From: Pseudomonas mendocina | Lineage (GTDB): Bacteria; Pseudomonadota; Gammaproteobacteria; Pseudomonadales; Pseudomonadaceae | Reading direction: 5' to 3' | Assembly: GCF_003008615.1 (NCBI RefSeq) | Contig: NZ_CP027657.1 | Location: 2,542,001 to 2,606,000 of the forward strand | DNA: 64,000 nt | Shown: positions 26,288 through 35,454 of the stretch, in pieces | Position numbering within the stretch: position 1 is the first letter of the stretch | Layout of the letters: each line of letters starts with the position of its first letter | The notes under the pieces: generated by a model | What the model saw: only the letters and a program-made list of their open reading frames with translations | What the model was told of the DNA's origin: nothing | Database searches by the model: none | Position numbers and translations under genes: made by a program

Positions 26288-28226
26288 GCAGTGGTGCCGT
26301 CGCCGGGCCGGATTCACGCTCGGCGACGAAGGTCACAGGCCCAGAGCCATCGGCATTGAGCTGCTGGATGCGCTTGGGCCGGCCCTGACCGTCGAAGAAC
26401 ACCTGGCCGAGCCCCGCGCCATTCCACAGCCGTTCACCCGAGCGGCTGCGGTCGGGGATCATTGGGCTGACGCGCATGCGGCGACGCTTGGTCAGCCAGT
26501 TGAGCGGCGACCAGGGCGCGTAGAGCCAGCGGTTGAGACGGTCGAACCAGTCCAGCAGCTTGGCCGGGAATTCGTTCTTGATGCCGCTGCTGGTGATCTG
26601 CCAGATGGTCGGGCTGGCGCGGCGGTGGCGGATGCGCACGCGGTAGACGAAGGAGTAGTGCACGTCGCCGGAAAGGATGACGAAGTCTCTCGGCGTACGT
26701 GAGTGACGGAAGATGTTCATCATCACGCTGGCCGCGCCACGATGGGCCATCCAGTTCTCCGCGTCGACCATCAGCGGGTGACCGGCGAGGGTGAAGAGTT
26801 TCTGGATGCCTTCGATCAGCTTCACGCCGAACATCGGCGCTGGCGAGACGATGATGCAGCTGGGGTGATCGAGCAGCGCCTGCTGGAATTCGCACAGCGC
26901 CTCCCAATCCATCAGGCCTGATGGCCGTGACAGGTTTCGCTCGCTGCGCCAGCGCCGCGTGCGGGTATCGAGCACCAACAAGGCCGGCGTGGTGGGCAGC
27001 ACGTAGTGCCAGTGTTCGAAGTGCAGCAGGGTGTCGATCAGTTCGTCCTGCGCCTTGGCATTCAGGTGGTTGTCCTGTCGCTCCTTTAACAGCTTGGAGC
27101 AGGTTTGCAGCGGCTCCTCGAATGCATCCGGATGGTTGCCCCAGCCCTGACACAGCAGGTAGGCGAGCAGGGCGTTGCCGATGATGCGCTTGGAGAAGGG
27201 GTGGCCGTAAGCGGTCTCTTCCCAGCGTGCCGAGAGGTTCCAGTCATCGGTGACGTCGTGGTCGTCGAAGATCATCAGCGTAGGCAAGTGCGCGAGTACG
27301 CGGGCAACCTGGCCGAGGTTCTGGCGGAAGGCGTCGATGCGCTGGCGCTCGCCGGCGTAGCGTTGCTGCTGTTCGTCGTTCAGCGGCGGCTGGCTTTCCT
27401 CGATCAGCGTCCAGGGCACCGGAGACCAGACCAGCAGGTACATGGCGATCATTTCGGCGAAGGTCACCAGGTGATTGTCGGCGCTGCTGCTGGTGAAGAT
27501 GGGTTTCTCCACGCCGCCGAAGAACTTGTCGCGCAGGGTCTGGTTGCTTTTGAGCGCCGGCAGCAGATCGGCGCGCTGGTAGTAGCCGACCGGGTTGGCG
27601 TAGAGTGCCTGGCTGTCCTCGACCACGGCGCCTTCTAGCCACTCGTCGAACAGGCCGAGGCGGGCGATCAACTGGTGAATGGCGCAGAGCATCGGCCCGG
27701 CGACGTCGTCGACGTACACCTGGTCGCCGCTCATCAGCAGCAGGGCCGGGCGCTGCGTAGCGTCGTGGGGCTCGGCCAGCAAGCGGTCAGCGCAGAGCAG
27801 GCCATCGGCCGCCGCATGATGCGGTTTGCGGCAGGAACCATGGAGCAACTGGTCGACCCGCGAGCGCAGGACGAAGTCGGCGTGTTCGGCGCCATCGTAG
27901 AGCAGATGCGGTGCCCAGTCGGTCAGGCCGCGTGCGGCGTTGTCCTCGACGATCTGCAGGTCGTAGGCGATGCGCACGTCCTGCGGCAGGACCTGCTCCA
28001 GCGGCAGGTCGATCAGATGCAGCACGGCATGGCGCCCCAGCGGCAGGCGCTGGCAGTGTTCATCGAGCATCAGGCTGCGCGGCGCTTCGCCTTCGGGCCG
28101 CAGCCACAACTGCAGGCTCAGTTCGCGACTGGCCACCAGCCACAGTACCAGGCGGCTGGGCTCCAGGCGCCGCAGCAGCGGGCCGGCGAGGACATCGGGC
28201 AAGGGCATGTGCGGATGGTTGGTCAT
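26232..28226 (-). CDS. PhoD-like phosphatase (metallophosphoesterase, alkaline phosphatase D superfamily)
   Basis: 664 residues. Metal ligands of the PhoD-like core are visible in order: GSCRKPHH, LLMSGDQVYVDDV (Asp and nearby Tyr/Asp), MIFDDHDVTDDW (the DDHD signature), and FVILSGDVHYSF near the C-terminus. There is no signal peptide, unlike Tat-exported PhoD, so it is probably cytosolic; the N-terminal 130 residues form a beta-rich domain found in this subgroup. Substrate unknown. Its stop codon lies inside the permease gene on the other strand (56-base tail overlap). A Crp-type gene lies upstream on the same strand, 60 bases away. Confidence 0.87.
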   Translation of the reverse strand: MTNHPHMPLPDVLAGPLLRRLEPSRLVLWLVASRELSLQLWLRPEGEAPRSLMLDEHCQRLPLGRHAVLHLIDLPLEQVLPQDVRIAYDLQIVEDNAARGLTDWAPHLLYDGAEHADFVLRSRVDQLLHGSCRKPHHAAADGLLCADRLLAEPHDATQRPALLLMSGDQVYVDDVAGPMLCAIHQLIARLGLFDEWLEGAVVEDSQALYANPVGYYQRADLLPALKSNQTLRDKFFGGVEKPIFTSSSADNHLVTFAEMIAMYLLVWSPVPWTLIEESQPPLNDEQQQRYAGERQRIDAFRQNLGQVARVLAHLPTLMIFDDHDVTDDWNLSARWEETAYGHPFSKRIIGNALLAYLLCQGWGNHPDAFEEPLQTCSKLLKERQDNHLNAKAQDELIDTLLHFEHWHYVLPTTPALLVLDTRTRRWRSERNLSRPSGLMDWEALCEFQQALLDHPSCIIVSPAPMFGVKLIEGIQKLFTLAGHPLMVDAENWMAHRGAASVMMNIFRHSRTPRDFVILSGDVHYSFVYRVRIRHRRASPTIWQITSSGIKNEFPAKLLDWFDRLNRWLYAPWSPLNWLTKRRRMRVSPMIPDRSRSGERLWNGAGLGQVFFDGQGRPKRIQQLNADGSGPVTFVAERESGPATAPLLRHPDRSATPADGDGSLR

Positions 28227-28286
28227 CGAAGCGCTGAATCCTGGGGCAAAAAGACTGACTTTCGACAGTGGCAGGGCGCCAGCGGT

Positions 28287-28970
28287 TCAGGAGGCGGCCT
28301 GGCGCAGGCGCTGCAGATCGAGGATCTCGATCTCGCCATAGGTCAGGCGTACGATGCCCTGGGCTTCCAGTTCCTTGAGGATCTGGTTGGTGGTCTGGCG
28401 TGACAGCGACAGCATCAGCGCGAGTTGCTCCTGGGCCAGGTGCAGCACCTGGCGCGGTTCGCCTTCGCCGTAGTTCTCGGCGATCAGCAGCAGGCGCCGG
28501 GCCAGGCGTGGCGCGGCGGGTAGCAGGCTCATGTCTTCCAGGGCGAGGAACGCCAGGCGCAGCTTGTGGCTCATCAGCAGGGCGAAGTCGCGCCAGTGCT
28601 GTGGCTGGCGTTCGAGCAGGGCGAGCAGTTCGGCCTGCGGCAACAGCAGTAGGGTGCTGGCGCTCTCGGCGAAGGCATCATGGGTGCGCGGCAGGCCGTC
28701 GAACAGGGAAATCTCGCCAAACCAGTAGGGCGGCTCGACCAGGGTCAGCAGCGCTTCCTTGCCGCTCTCGCTGACCGCGCCAACGCGCACTGCCCCTTCG
28801 ATCACCGCATACAGCCCGCTGGGTTTATCGCCGCGGCGGAACAGACGCTGACCAGCATCGAACTGCTGTACCTGGGCCATGTCCAGCAGGGCCTGTTGCA
28901 GTTCGTTCGGCAGCCCGGCGAACCAGTGGCCTTGGCGCAGCGGGGTGAGAAAAGGGGAGGAATCGGGCAT
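28287..28970 (-). CDS. Crp/Fnr-family transcriptional regulator
   Basis: 227 residues from ATG 28970 (MPDSSPFLTPLRQGHWFAGL), chosen because AGGAG stands seven bases upstream; the frame is open to 29015. A cyclic nucleotide-binding-like beta barrel (about 20-125, RRGDKPSGLYAVIEGAVRVG, FGEISLFDGLPRTHDAFAES) is followed by a C-terminal winged helix with LSLSRQTTNQILKELEAQGI as recognition helix. No N-terminal Cys cluster, so not an iron-sulfur Fnr; the DNR/cAMP-type assignment is open. The PhoD-like gene is directly downstream and may be co-transcribed. Confidence 0.9.
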   Translation of the reverse strand: MPDSSPFLTPLRQGHWFAGLPNELQQALLDMAQVQQFDAGQRLFRRGDKPSGLYAVIEGAVRVGAVSESGKEALLTLVEPPYWFGEISLFDGLPRTHDAFAESASTLLLLPQAELLALLERQPQHWRDFALLMSHKLRLAFLALEDMSLLPAAPRLARRLLLIAENYGEGEPRQVLHLAQEQLALMLSLSRQTTNQILKELEAQGIVRLTYGEIEILDLQRLRQAAS

Positions 28971-29094
28971 TACAGCTCCTGGCGGTGGTGAAGGCTGTAT
29001 GGCGATCCCTGCCATTGTCGGCTAGCCGACAGAGCGGCGGCCGGGCTCGGGGTGATGATGGCCTGGCCTATTTCCGCACATGAGGACGATAACA

Positions 29095-29619
29095 ATGAAA
29101 ACCCTCGTCGATCACCTGGCGCAGTATGCCGCCTACCATCGCGACCGGCGCAATATCGCCAGTCATTTCATCGGCATCCCGATGATCGTGCTGGCCGTTG
29201 CCGTGCTGCTGTCGCGGCCGGGATTCGAGGTCGCTGGGCTGTGGTTGGCGCCGGCTACGCTCACGGCTCTGGCGGCGGCGGTGTTCTACCTGCGTCTGGA
29301 CACCCGTTTCGGTCTGTTGATGACCGCGTTGCTGGGCCTGTGCCTGTGGGCTGGCGCCGTGCTGGCGGCCGCCTCCACCGCGCTCTGGCTGACGGCGGGT
29401 ATCGGCCTGTTCGTGGTGGGCTGGATCATTCAGTTCGTCGGCCACTACTACGAGGGCCGCAAGCCGGCATTCGTCGACGACGTCATGGGGCTGATCGTCG
29501 GCCCGCTGTTCGTCGTCGCCGAACTGGCTTTCCTGCTTGGCCTGCGCAAGGAGGTCGAGCATGCCGTGGTGGAAATCGCCGGCCCGACCTGCATTCGCGA
29601 GAAGAAGGCGCTGGCTTGA
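29095..29619 (+). CDS. Mpo1-like (DUF962/YGL010w) membrane protein
   Basis: 174 residues from ATG 29095 (MKTLVDHLAQYAAYHRDRRN), with GAGGA eight bases upstream. Four or five hydrophobic segments. The family's histidine motifs are present: YHRDRRNIASHFIGIP near the N-terminus and FVGHYYEGRKPAFVDD near residue 120. Yeast Mpo1 is an Fe(II) dioxygenase acting on 2-hydroxy fatty acids in alpha-oxidation, and bacterial homologues are presumed to be similar. Divergent from the Crp-type gene with 124 bases between starts. IS copy 2 inserted 48 bases after its stop. Confidence 0.88.
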   Translation: MKTLVDHLAQYAAYHRDRRNIASHFIGIPMIVLAVAVLLSRPGFEVAGLWLAPATLTALAAAVFYLRLDTRFGLLMTALLGLCLWAGAVLAAASTALWLTAGIGLFVVGWIIQFVGHYYEGRKPAFVDDVMGLIVGPLFVVAELAFLLGLRKEVEHAVVEIAGPTCIREKKALA

Positions 29620-29667
29620 TGCGGGGCAGCCAGGCGTCAGGGGATAACTTGCGTAGGGTGCGCGATG

Positions 29668-30958
29668 TGTTCAGCCGGGGGACATAGGTAACGGGTGTCG
29701 GGAGACATAGGTAACGCATTTAGGCTTACGGTGTTCATCGGATCGGGAGATCGAATGATGCCGTGGCTGGAGCGCAGCACTATGTCGATAAGGCGAGAGT
29801 TTGTTCTGCTGGCAGGGCAGCCCCAAAGTAATGTGCGGGAGCTCTGTCGGCGGTATGGCATCAGTCCCAGAACTGGCTACAAATGGCTGGATCGGTACCG
29901 TGAGCAAGGCGATGCAGGCTTACAGGATCGATCCCGCCGTCCCCTGAGCAGTCCAGGGCGCAGCGATCCGACGTTGGAACAAACGGTTGTGCAATTGCAC
30001 CACCGCTATCCCTATTGGGGCGCTCGCAAACTGCGAAGCTTGTTGATGACTGCGGCTGTTGATCCGCCTCACCACAGCACTATCGACGCCATCCTCAAGC
30101 GCCACGATTGTCATGTCCTTTACCACAATGAGCAGGCGCAAGCGCCGGCTAACCATCGTTTCGAGCATCCCAATCCGAACGACCTCTGGCAGATCGACTT
30201 CAAGGGTAGCGTCCCCCTAAACGATCGCCGTTCGCCTCGTTGTCATCCCTTGACCCTGCTGGACGATCACTCACGCTTTTCGCTCTGCCTGCAAGCCTGT
30301 GAGGGGGAGCGGCTGGAGCTGGTCAAACCGCATCTGATCGAGGTTTTCCGTCAGTACGGTTTGCCGCTGCGTATCACCGCCGACAACGGGCCGCCTTGGG
30401 GTTCTAATATTGCCGGTGGACTATCAAAATTGGAGGTTTGGCTGATGCGGCTGGGGATCGAGGTCAGCCATAGTCGGCCTCATCATCCACAGACTCAGGG
30501 CAAGCTGGAGCGCTTCCACCAGACACTCAAACGCGAAGTGCTGCATCGCGCGTTCAGCGACTTGCAGCATTGTCAGCAAGTGATGAGCCGCTGGCGAGAC
30601 GAGTACAACCATTACCGTCCGCACGAAGCACTTGATCAACGGCCCCCTATAGAGCGCTATAGGCCCAGTCCACGAAGCTACCCGGAGCAACTGCCAGCCA
30701 TCGAATATGAACCGGGTGATCACGTGGTGAATGTACGTCAGACCGGGCAGGTGTATTTCAAAGGGCTCAACGTCTTCGTAAGTGGAGGTCTATATGGGGA
30801 GAAGGTCGCCATCCGACCAACTGCCGAAGAGGGTGTCTACGATGTGGTATTCATCCGCAAAACGCTGCGTCAGATAGACCTGAGGCAACGGGCAACATGA
30901 TCATCAACCTGTTACCCATGTCTCCCGACAGGTGTTTACCATGTCCCCCGGCTGAACA
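29668..30958 (+). mobile_element. IS481-family insertion sequence, copy 2 (1291 bp)
   Basis: Same ends as copy 1 (TGTTCAGCCGGGGGACAT at 29668; complementary end at 30958), opposite orientation. A 5-bp target duplication CGATG flanks it (29663-29667 and 30959-30963). The empty site reads GTAGGGTGCG, CGATG, CGCACC: the same palindrome family as copy 1, with the duplicated five bases at the same place and the transposase pointing the same way relative to the palindrome. Confidence 0.95.
29755..30900 (+). CDS. IS481-family DDE transposase (copy 2)
   Basis: About 381 residues, identical in protein sequence to copy 1 (16889-18034). Same DDE residues (WQIDFKGS, TADNGPPWG, GKLERFHQTLKRE) and helix-turn-helix. 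ATGATG at 29755 preceded by GGGAG is the likely start although the frame is open from 29695. Intact, presumably active. Confidence 0.96.
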   Translation: MMPWLERSTMSIRREFVLLAGQPQSNVRELCRRYGISPRTGYKWLDRYREQGDAGLQDRSRRPLSSPGRSDPTLEQTVVQLHHRYPYWGARKLRSLLMTAAVDPPHHSTIDAILKRHDCHVLYHNEQAQAPANHRFEHPNPNDLWQIDFKGSVPLNDRRSPRCHPLTLLDDHSRFSLCLQACEGERLELVKPHLIEVFRQYGLPLRITADNGPPWGSNIAGGLSKLEVWLMRLGIEVSHSRPHHPQTQGKLERFHQTLKREVLHRAFSDLQHCQQVMSRWRDEYNHYRPHEALDQRPPIERYRPSPRSYPEQLPAIEYEPGDHVVNVRQTGQVYFKGLNVFVSGGLYGEKVAIRPTAEEGVYDVVFIRKTLRQIDLRQRAT

Positions 30959-30992
30959 CGATGCGCACCGAAACGCGGGCGGGTGTGCCACC

Positions 30993-31013
30993 GGTGCGCG
31001 CGGCGCACCCTAC
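30993..31013. repeat. GTAGGGTGCGC-type palindromic repeat
   Basis: GGTGCGCGCGG then CGCACCCTAC on the plus strand; an intact palindrome in inverted order relative to the IS-occupied one at 29652-29667/30959-30969, so the two formed a head-to-head pair before the IS arrived. Confidence 0.8.
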
Positions 31014-31030
31014 GGTGTGCCGCTGCTTTC

Positions 31031-31194
31031 TTAGAGCCTGTTCAAAGTCTCGCGAGCTAGAGCAATGCAATACCGATGGCGGCCCCGCAAAAACAGGCGA
31101 GGAGCGGTCGGAGTCGCGCTCGACTTTACGAGCTGTAAATGAGCAGTCCGAGCCTGTTTTTAACGCCGCAGTGCCGACGCGCAGCAGACTTTGA
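31031..31194. repeat. MITE-like dispersed repeat, copy A
   Basis: Starts TTAGAGCCTGTTCAAAGTCT, contains CGCGAGCTAGAGC, then GTAAATGAGCAG and GCGCAGCAGACTTTGAG near the end. The same modules occur in the same order on the minus strand at 36298-36439. In this copy the right terminal AACAGGCTCT is missing. Apparently non-coding. Confidence 0.72.
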
Positions 31195-31201
31195 GCGACG
31201 A

Positions 31202-31948
31202 CTAGAACATCGCCATCCACTGCGTGGTCAGCGAGCGTGCGTGGCGATCCACGGTGATGGGGGCGAACGGGCGGCCGGAGACGCTCTGCAGAGTGTTGCT
31301 CTGGCTGTTCATGTCGGCCAGTGCGGCGCGCAGGTAGCTCCAGCGGGTCTGCAGCCGCGTCACCTGCGGATCAGCCTTTTCATCCAGTGCGTTGAGCTCG
31401 TTGTCGATGGCCGGCAGCAGCAGGCGTTCGTCCTGGCCGAGGTAGGTGTCGGGTTGCTCGCGGGCGATTTCGAAGGTGCCCAGGTAGGAGCGGCTGAGGT
31501 ACTGCACGCTCAGGTATTCGATCTTGGCAGCCAGTTCACTCGGTTGTTCGCCAGCCGGCAATGCCCGTGCGGCGCTGAGAAAGTCGCGCAGGGCGCGGCT
31601 GAGGTCTTCCGGGAAGCGCCAGGGTACGTTGTCGTCGCCGGGGCCATAGGAAACACCGTTACGCAGTTGGGTAACGAGTGCCTGGTGAGCGCTGGTAAGC
31701 TCGGCGCTACCTTGCGACAGGCTCTGCATGGCGCCGGCCAGAGCGGTCAGATCCGCCTCCAGGCGTTGTTGATGGGCTTTCTGAAAACCTTCGCCACGTA
31801 ACAGCATGAGGCTGCTGGTGGCGCGGCTGGCGTGAATCTGGATCTGTTCCTGGGGACTGACGGCCTCGGCATAGGCCAGTGGTGAAAGCCCGACGAAGAG
31901 CCCTAGCATCCAGAGAAAAGCATGACGCAACAGTGCTTTACAGCGCAT
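31202..31948 (-). CDS. Secreted hypothetical protein
   Basis: 248 residues with an N-terminal signal peptide (hydrophobic to about residue 27, cut near YAEA), then a mostly helical soluble region; no catalytic motif recognised. AGGAG lies nine bases before the ATG, supporting a real gene. Periplasmic or outer-surface location is inferred from the signal. No operon partner: downstream is the repeat at 31031-31194, upstream a 212-base gap. Confidence 0.72.
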   Translation of the reverse strand: MRCKALLRHAFLWMLGLFVGLSPLAYAEAVSPQEQIQIHASRATSSLMLLRGEGFQKAHQQRLEADLTALAGAMQSLSQGSAELTSAHQALVTQLRNGVSYGPGDDNVPWRFPEDLSRALRDFLSAARALPAGEQPSELAAKIEYLSVQYLSRSYLGTFEIAREQPDTYLGQDERLLLPAIDNELNALDEKADPQVTRLQTRWSYLRAALADMNSQSNTLQSVSGRPFAPITVDRHARSLTTQWMAMF

Positions 31949-32160
31949 CCGGGGTGCTCCTTGTTATTGTTGTGAGCAGTCAGGGAATAGGCGCAACGAT
32001 GACGCAGGGCCAAGACTACTGCGTCGTGGAGTCTGGGGCATGACCCGAAAGAGTGATTTCGTCGGAAATCGCCGCCGTTCAGCGCATCCTGCGCCACCTG
32101 GCATTCATCTGGTGGACGCGTCATCCCGCCTCGTTGGCGGGATAGGGCGGTTGCACGGCT

Positions 32161-32958
32161 CTACGGCTGTTGCGGTTTTTGCGCCAGGGCGCGCAGGTAG
32201 TCGGTGCTGAATGCATCGGCTGGGAAGAAGGTTTCCAGCGCCAGTTCGGAGAGCGTCACGTCATTGGGCGTGCCGAATACGGTGGTGGTGCTGATCAGGC
32301 TCAGCACGCCGCTTTCGGTCTGCAGCAGCACCGGCATCAGCACGGCTTCGCTGACCGGCTCGCTCGGCGCGTCCGGCGCCGGGTAGCTGCGCAGTTCCTC
32401 CAGCAATTCATGCAGGCCGGCGTCGCCGCTGATTTCCGCATCGCGCTGCAGGCGCATCAGCAGGTGCGCGCGCCATTGCCCCAGGTTGATGATGCGTGGC
32501 GCCAGGCCCTCCGGATGCAGCGACAGGCGCAGCACGTTGAGCGGCGGGCCGAGGAGAAAGTCCGGCACGCCCGCGAGAAAGGGGCCGACCGAGGCATTGG
32601 CCGCCAGCAGGTTCCACTGCCGGTCGATGGCCAGCGCCGGGTAGGGTTCGTGGGCCTTGAGCAACTGCTCGATGGCCTGGCGTGCGGTGCTCAGCGCCTG
32701 ATCCGTCAGTTCGTGCTGGCTGTACAGCGGTGCGTAGCCGGCGGCGCCGAGCAGGCGATTGCGTTCGCGCAGGGGGATTTCCAGCTGCTCGGCCAGGTGC
32801 AGCAGCATCTCCCGGCTGGGATGGGAGCGGCCGGTCTCGACGAAGCTCAGGTGGCGCGTGGAAATCTCGGCCTCGCAGGCGAGGTCGAGCTGGCTCAGGC
32901 GGCGCCGCTGGCGCCATTGGCGCAACAGGGCGCCGGCGGTCTGGGAGTTGGTATTCAT
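32161..32958 (-). CDS. XRE-family transcriptional regulator with MmyB-like ligand domain
   Basis: 265 residues from ATG 32958 (MNTNSQTAGALLRQWRQRRR); a GTG at 32967 is possible but lies inside a dyad. N-terminal helix-turn-helix (LSQLDLACEAEISTRHLSFV, ETGRSHPSREMLLHLAEQLE), then a PAS-like MmyB domain (HEPYPALAIDRQWNLLAANA) that binds small lipophilic ligands, including fatty acids, in characterised relatives. Divergent from the small membrane protein gene at 33080. The TGCAC-N4-GTGCA dyad at 32963-32976 directly upstream is a likely operator. Confidence 0.9.
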   Translation of the reverse strand: MNTNSQTAGALLRQWRQRRRLSQLDLACEAEISTRHLSFVETGRSHPSREMLLHLAEQLEIPLRERNRLLGAAGYAPLYSQHELTDQALSTARQAIEQLLKAHEPYPALAIDRQWNLLAANASVGPFLAGVPDFLLGPPLNVLRLSLHPEGLAPRIINLGQWRAHLLMRLQRDAEISGDAGLHELLEELRSYPAPDAPSEPVSEAVLMPVLLQTESGVLSLISTTTVFGTPNDVTLSELALETFFPADAFSTDYLRALAQKPQQP

Positions 32959-32962
32959 GGCT

Positions 32963-32976
32963 TGCACGATAGTGCA
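32963..32976. promoter_or_regulatory. Candidate operator of the XRE/MmyB regulator
   Basis: Perfect 5-bp arms TGCAC and GTGCA around GATA, four bases upstream of the regulator's ATG in the 121-base divergent gap. Confidence 0.42.
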
Positions 32977-33079
32977 GTCAGGTCATCGCGGCCATTACCT
33001 GGCAGGTAATCGACGCGCTTTCCCGTGGCACGGATTCTAGGAACACGCACCAATCGCGGTGCCTTTCTGGAGAAACCTC

Positions 33080-33481
33080 ATGAGCCACGTGCAACCTTCC
33101 CCGCTGCTGCGTAACGCCCTGCTGGCCGACGGTCTGTTGGGCATCTCCACCGGCCTGCTGCTGGTACTGGGCGCCAATTGGCTGACCGGCTTCCTTGAAC
33201 TGCCGCGCCTGCTGCTGATGGCCAGCGCACTGATCCTGCTGCCACTGGGTGGCCTGCTGTTCTGGCTGTCACGGCAGCCGCAATTGCACCGCCAGGCGGT
33301 ATGGGCGGTGATCAGCCTGAATACGCTGTGGGTGATCGAGAGTGGGCTGTCGCTGGTGCTTGGCTGGATCGAGCCGAACCTGTTCGGTTACGTCTTCATC
33401 ATCGGCCAGGCTGTGGTGGTGGCGCTGCTCGCCGAACTGCAGTGGTTCGGTTTGCGCCAGTCGCGTGCGATCGCGGTATGA
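33080..33481 (+). CDS. Small hypothetical integral membrane protein
   Basis: 133 residues from ATG 33080 (MSHVQPSPLLRNALLADGLL) with GGAGA upstream. Four hydrophobic segments, at about 15-35, 42-62, 75-95 and 103-125. Conserved in Pseudomonas by impression, function unknown; no catalytic motif. It is divergent from, and probably regulated by, the XRE/MmyB gene. A short hairpin GGAGCTGGGTGGCAGCTCC follows the stop. Confidence 0.7.
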   Translation: MSHVQPSPLLRNALLADGLLGISTGLLLVLGANWLTGFLELPRLLLMASALILLPLGGLLFWLSRQPQLHRQAVWAVISLNTLWVIESGLSLVLGWIEPNLFGYVFIIGQAVVVALLAELQWFGLRQSRAIAV

Positions 33482-33535
33482 GGGGAAACGCCGGGTCGGC
33501 CCGGAGCTGGGTGGCAGCTCCGGGCAACCGGACGA

Positions 33536-34531
33536 TCAGCTGGCCGGGTTGGCGACCGGCTTGCCGCCCTTGGGCTTGAAGTACAGGGTGGTGCCACGGC
33601 CCAGGTTGTTCAGGCTCAGGTGATCCTTGGCCACTTCGGCCTCGATCAGCTCGTCCTGGCCTTCGACCTTCAGGGTGATGCGGGTGATCGCGCCGAGCAG
33701 GCGGATATCACGCACCTCGCCAGCCTTGTGCTCCGGGCTCGGCTCGCTGGTCAGATCGACCTCGTGCGGGCGGAACAGCACATGGTGATCGTTACCCACG
33801 TACAGGCGGTTGGCATCGCCGAGGAAGTGGTAGACGAAGTCGCTGGCCGGGTTCTCGTAGACTTCGGCCGGGGTACCGATCTGCTCGATCACGCCCTTGT
33901 TCATCACCACGATACGGTCGGCCACTTCCATGGCTTCTTCCTGGTCGTGGGTCACGAACACGCTGGTCAGGTGCACTTCATCGTGCAGGCGTGCCAGCCA
34001 GCGACGCAGCTCCTTGCGCACCTTGGCATCGAGGGCGCCGAAGGGCTCGTCGAGCAGCAGCACTTTCGGCTCCACCGCCAGGGCGCGGGCCAGGGCGATA
34101 CGCTGGCGCTGGCCACCGGAGAGCTGCTCCGGGTAACGGTCGCCGAGCCAGTCGAGCTGCACCAGGTTGAGCAGCTCGTGCACCTTCTGCTTGATCACCT
34201 CTTCGCTCGGGCGCTCGCGCTTGGGCTTCATGCGCAGGCCGAAGGCGACGTTGTCGAACACTGTCATGTGGCGGAACAGCGCGTAGTGCTGGAACACGAA
34301 GCCGACGTTGCGATCACGCACGTCGTGGTCGGAAACGTCTTCGCCGTGGAAACCGATGGTGCCGCTGTCCGGGGTTTCCAGGCCGGCGATGATGCGCAGC
34401 AGGGTGGTCTTGCCGCAGCCGGACGGGCCGAGCAGGGCGACCAGTTCGCCGCTCTGGATGCTCAGGTTGATCTCGTTCAGCGCCTTGAACTGGCCGAACT
34501 GCTTGTTGACGCCTTTTACTTCGATACTCAT
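33536..34531 (-). CDS. cysA: Sulfate/thiosulfate ABC transporter ATP-binding protein
   Basis: 331 residues. Walker [10 protein letters not shown] (36-44), Q-loop FVFQHYALF, signature [15 protein letters not shown], Walker [13 protein letters not shown], switch His in [15 protein letters not shown]. The C-terminal 90 residues form the TOBE-like domain found in CysA. It powers sulfate and thiosulfate import with CysT, CysW and Sbp. Last gene of the cluster, 46 bases after cysW, so one transcript is likely; expression should require CysB. Confidence 0.97.
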   Translation of the reverse strand: MSIEVKGVNKQFGQFKALNEINLSIQSGELVALLGPSGCGKTTLLRIIAGLETPDSGTIGFHGEDVSDHDVRDRNVGFVFQHYALFRHMTVFDNVAFGLRMKPKRERPSEEVIKQKVHELLNLVQLDWLGDRYPEQLSGGQRQRIALARALAVEPKVLLLDEPFGALDAKVRKELRRWLARLHDEVHLTSVFVTHDQEEAMEVADRIVVMNKGVIEQIGTPAEVYENPASDFVYHFLGDANRLYVGNDHHVLFRPHEVDLTSEPSPEHKAGEVRDIRLLGAITRITLKVEGQDELIEAEVAKDHLSLNNLGRGTTLYFKPKGGKPVANPAS

Positions 34532-34577
34532 GGCTAATGCTCCGTGGGCCGGGCCGCACTGCTGCGGCGCAACGGCT

Positions 34578-35444
34578 TCAGTCTTCTCGGTTGGCTTGCA
34601 ACTGGCGGCTCAGACGCGCCTCGCTCCATTGGCGAAGCAGCAACACGACCAGGGCCATGACGAGCAGCAGGATCGCCACGCTGAAGGCAGCGACCATGTT
34701 GTACTCGTTATAGAGAATCTCGATATGCAGCGGCAGTGTGTTGGTGTAACCGCGGATGTGTCCGGAAACCACCGAAACTGCGCCGAATTCGCCCATCGCC
34801 CGCGCGGTGCACAGCACCACGCCGTAAATCAGCGCCCATTTTACGTTAGGCAGCGTGACATGCCAGAACATCTGCCAGCCATTGGCGCCGAGCAGACGTG
34901 CAGCTTCCTCTTCGGTGGTGCCCTGTTCCTCCATCAGCGGGATCAGCTCGCGAGCGACGAAGGGAAAGGTGACGAAGATGGTCGCCAGGACGATGCCCGG
35001 CACGGCGTAGACGATCTGCAGGTTGTGGCTGTCGAGATACGGCGCGAGATAGCTCTGCGAGCCGAACAGCAGCACGTAGATCAGACCCGCGACCACTGGC
35101 GACACCGAGAATGGCATGTCGATCAGGGTGATCAGCAGGCTCTTGCCGCGGAACTCGAACTTGGTCACCGCCCAGGCGGCGGCAACGCCGAAGACCAGGT
35201 TCAGTGGTACCGAGATGGCGGTGGCGATCAGGGTCAGCTTGAGGGCGGATATGGCGTCCGGCTCGCTGATCGCCTGCCAGAAGAACTCCAGGCCACGGTT
35301 CAGGCCCTGGGTCAGCACGATGTAAAGCGGCAGCAGCAGGATCACCGCGAATACCGCCCAGGCCACCACGATCAGGGCGATGGCGCCGGCGGAGCGACTG
35401 GCCGGACGCGCAGCCGCGTTCTTGCCGAGGGTTGCAAGGCTCAT
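34578..35444 (-). CDS. cysW: Sulfate/thiosulfate ABC transporter permease CysW
   Basis: 288 residues with six membrane helices and the ABC permease EAA loop ([20 protein letters not shown]). CysW forms a heterodimeric channel with CysT in the inner membrane. Starts 10 bases after the cysT stop, which suggests coupled translation. The N-terminal 25 residues are cytoplasmic. Confidence 0.96.
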   Translation of the reverse strand: MSLATLGKNAAARPASRSAGAIALIVVAWAVFAVILLLPLYIVLTQGLNRGLEFFWQAISEPDAISALKLTLIATAISVPLNLVFGVAAAWAVTKFEFRGKSLLITLIDMPFSVSPVVAGLIYVLLFGSQSYLAPYLDSHNLQIVYAVPGIVLATIFVTFPFVARELIPLMEEQGTTEEEAARLLGANGWQMFWHVTLPNVKWALIYGVVLCTARAMGEFGAVSVVSGHIRGYTNTLPLHIEILYNEYNMVAAFSVAILLLVMALVVLLLRQWSEARLSRQLQANRED

Positions 35445-35454
35445 GACAGGCTCC

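Noticed and set aside
16831..30958. Composite transposon bounded by the two IS copies
   Set aside because: Each IS has its own, different 5-bp target duplication (CACGG, CGATG), and there is no duplication around the outer ends, so they inserted separately.
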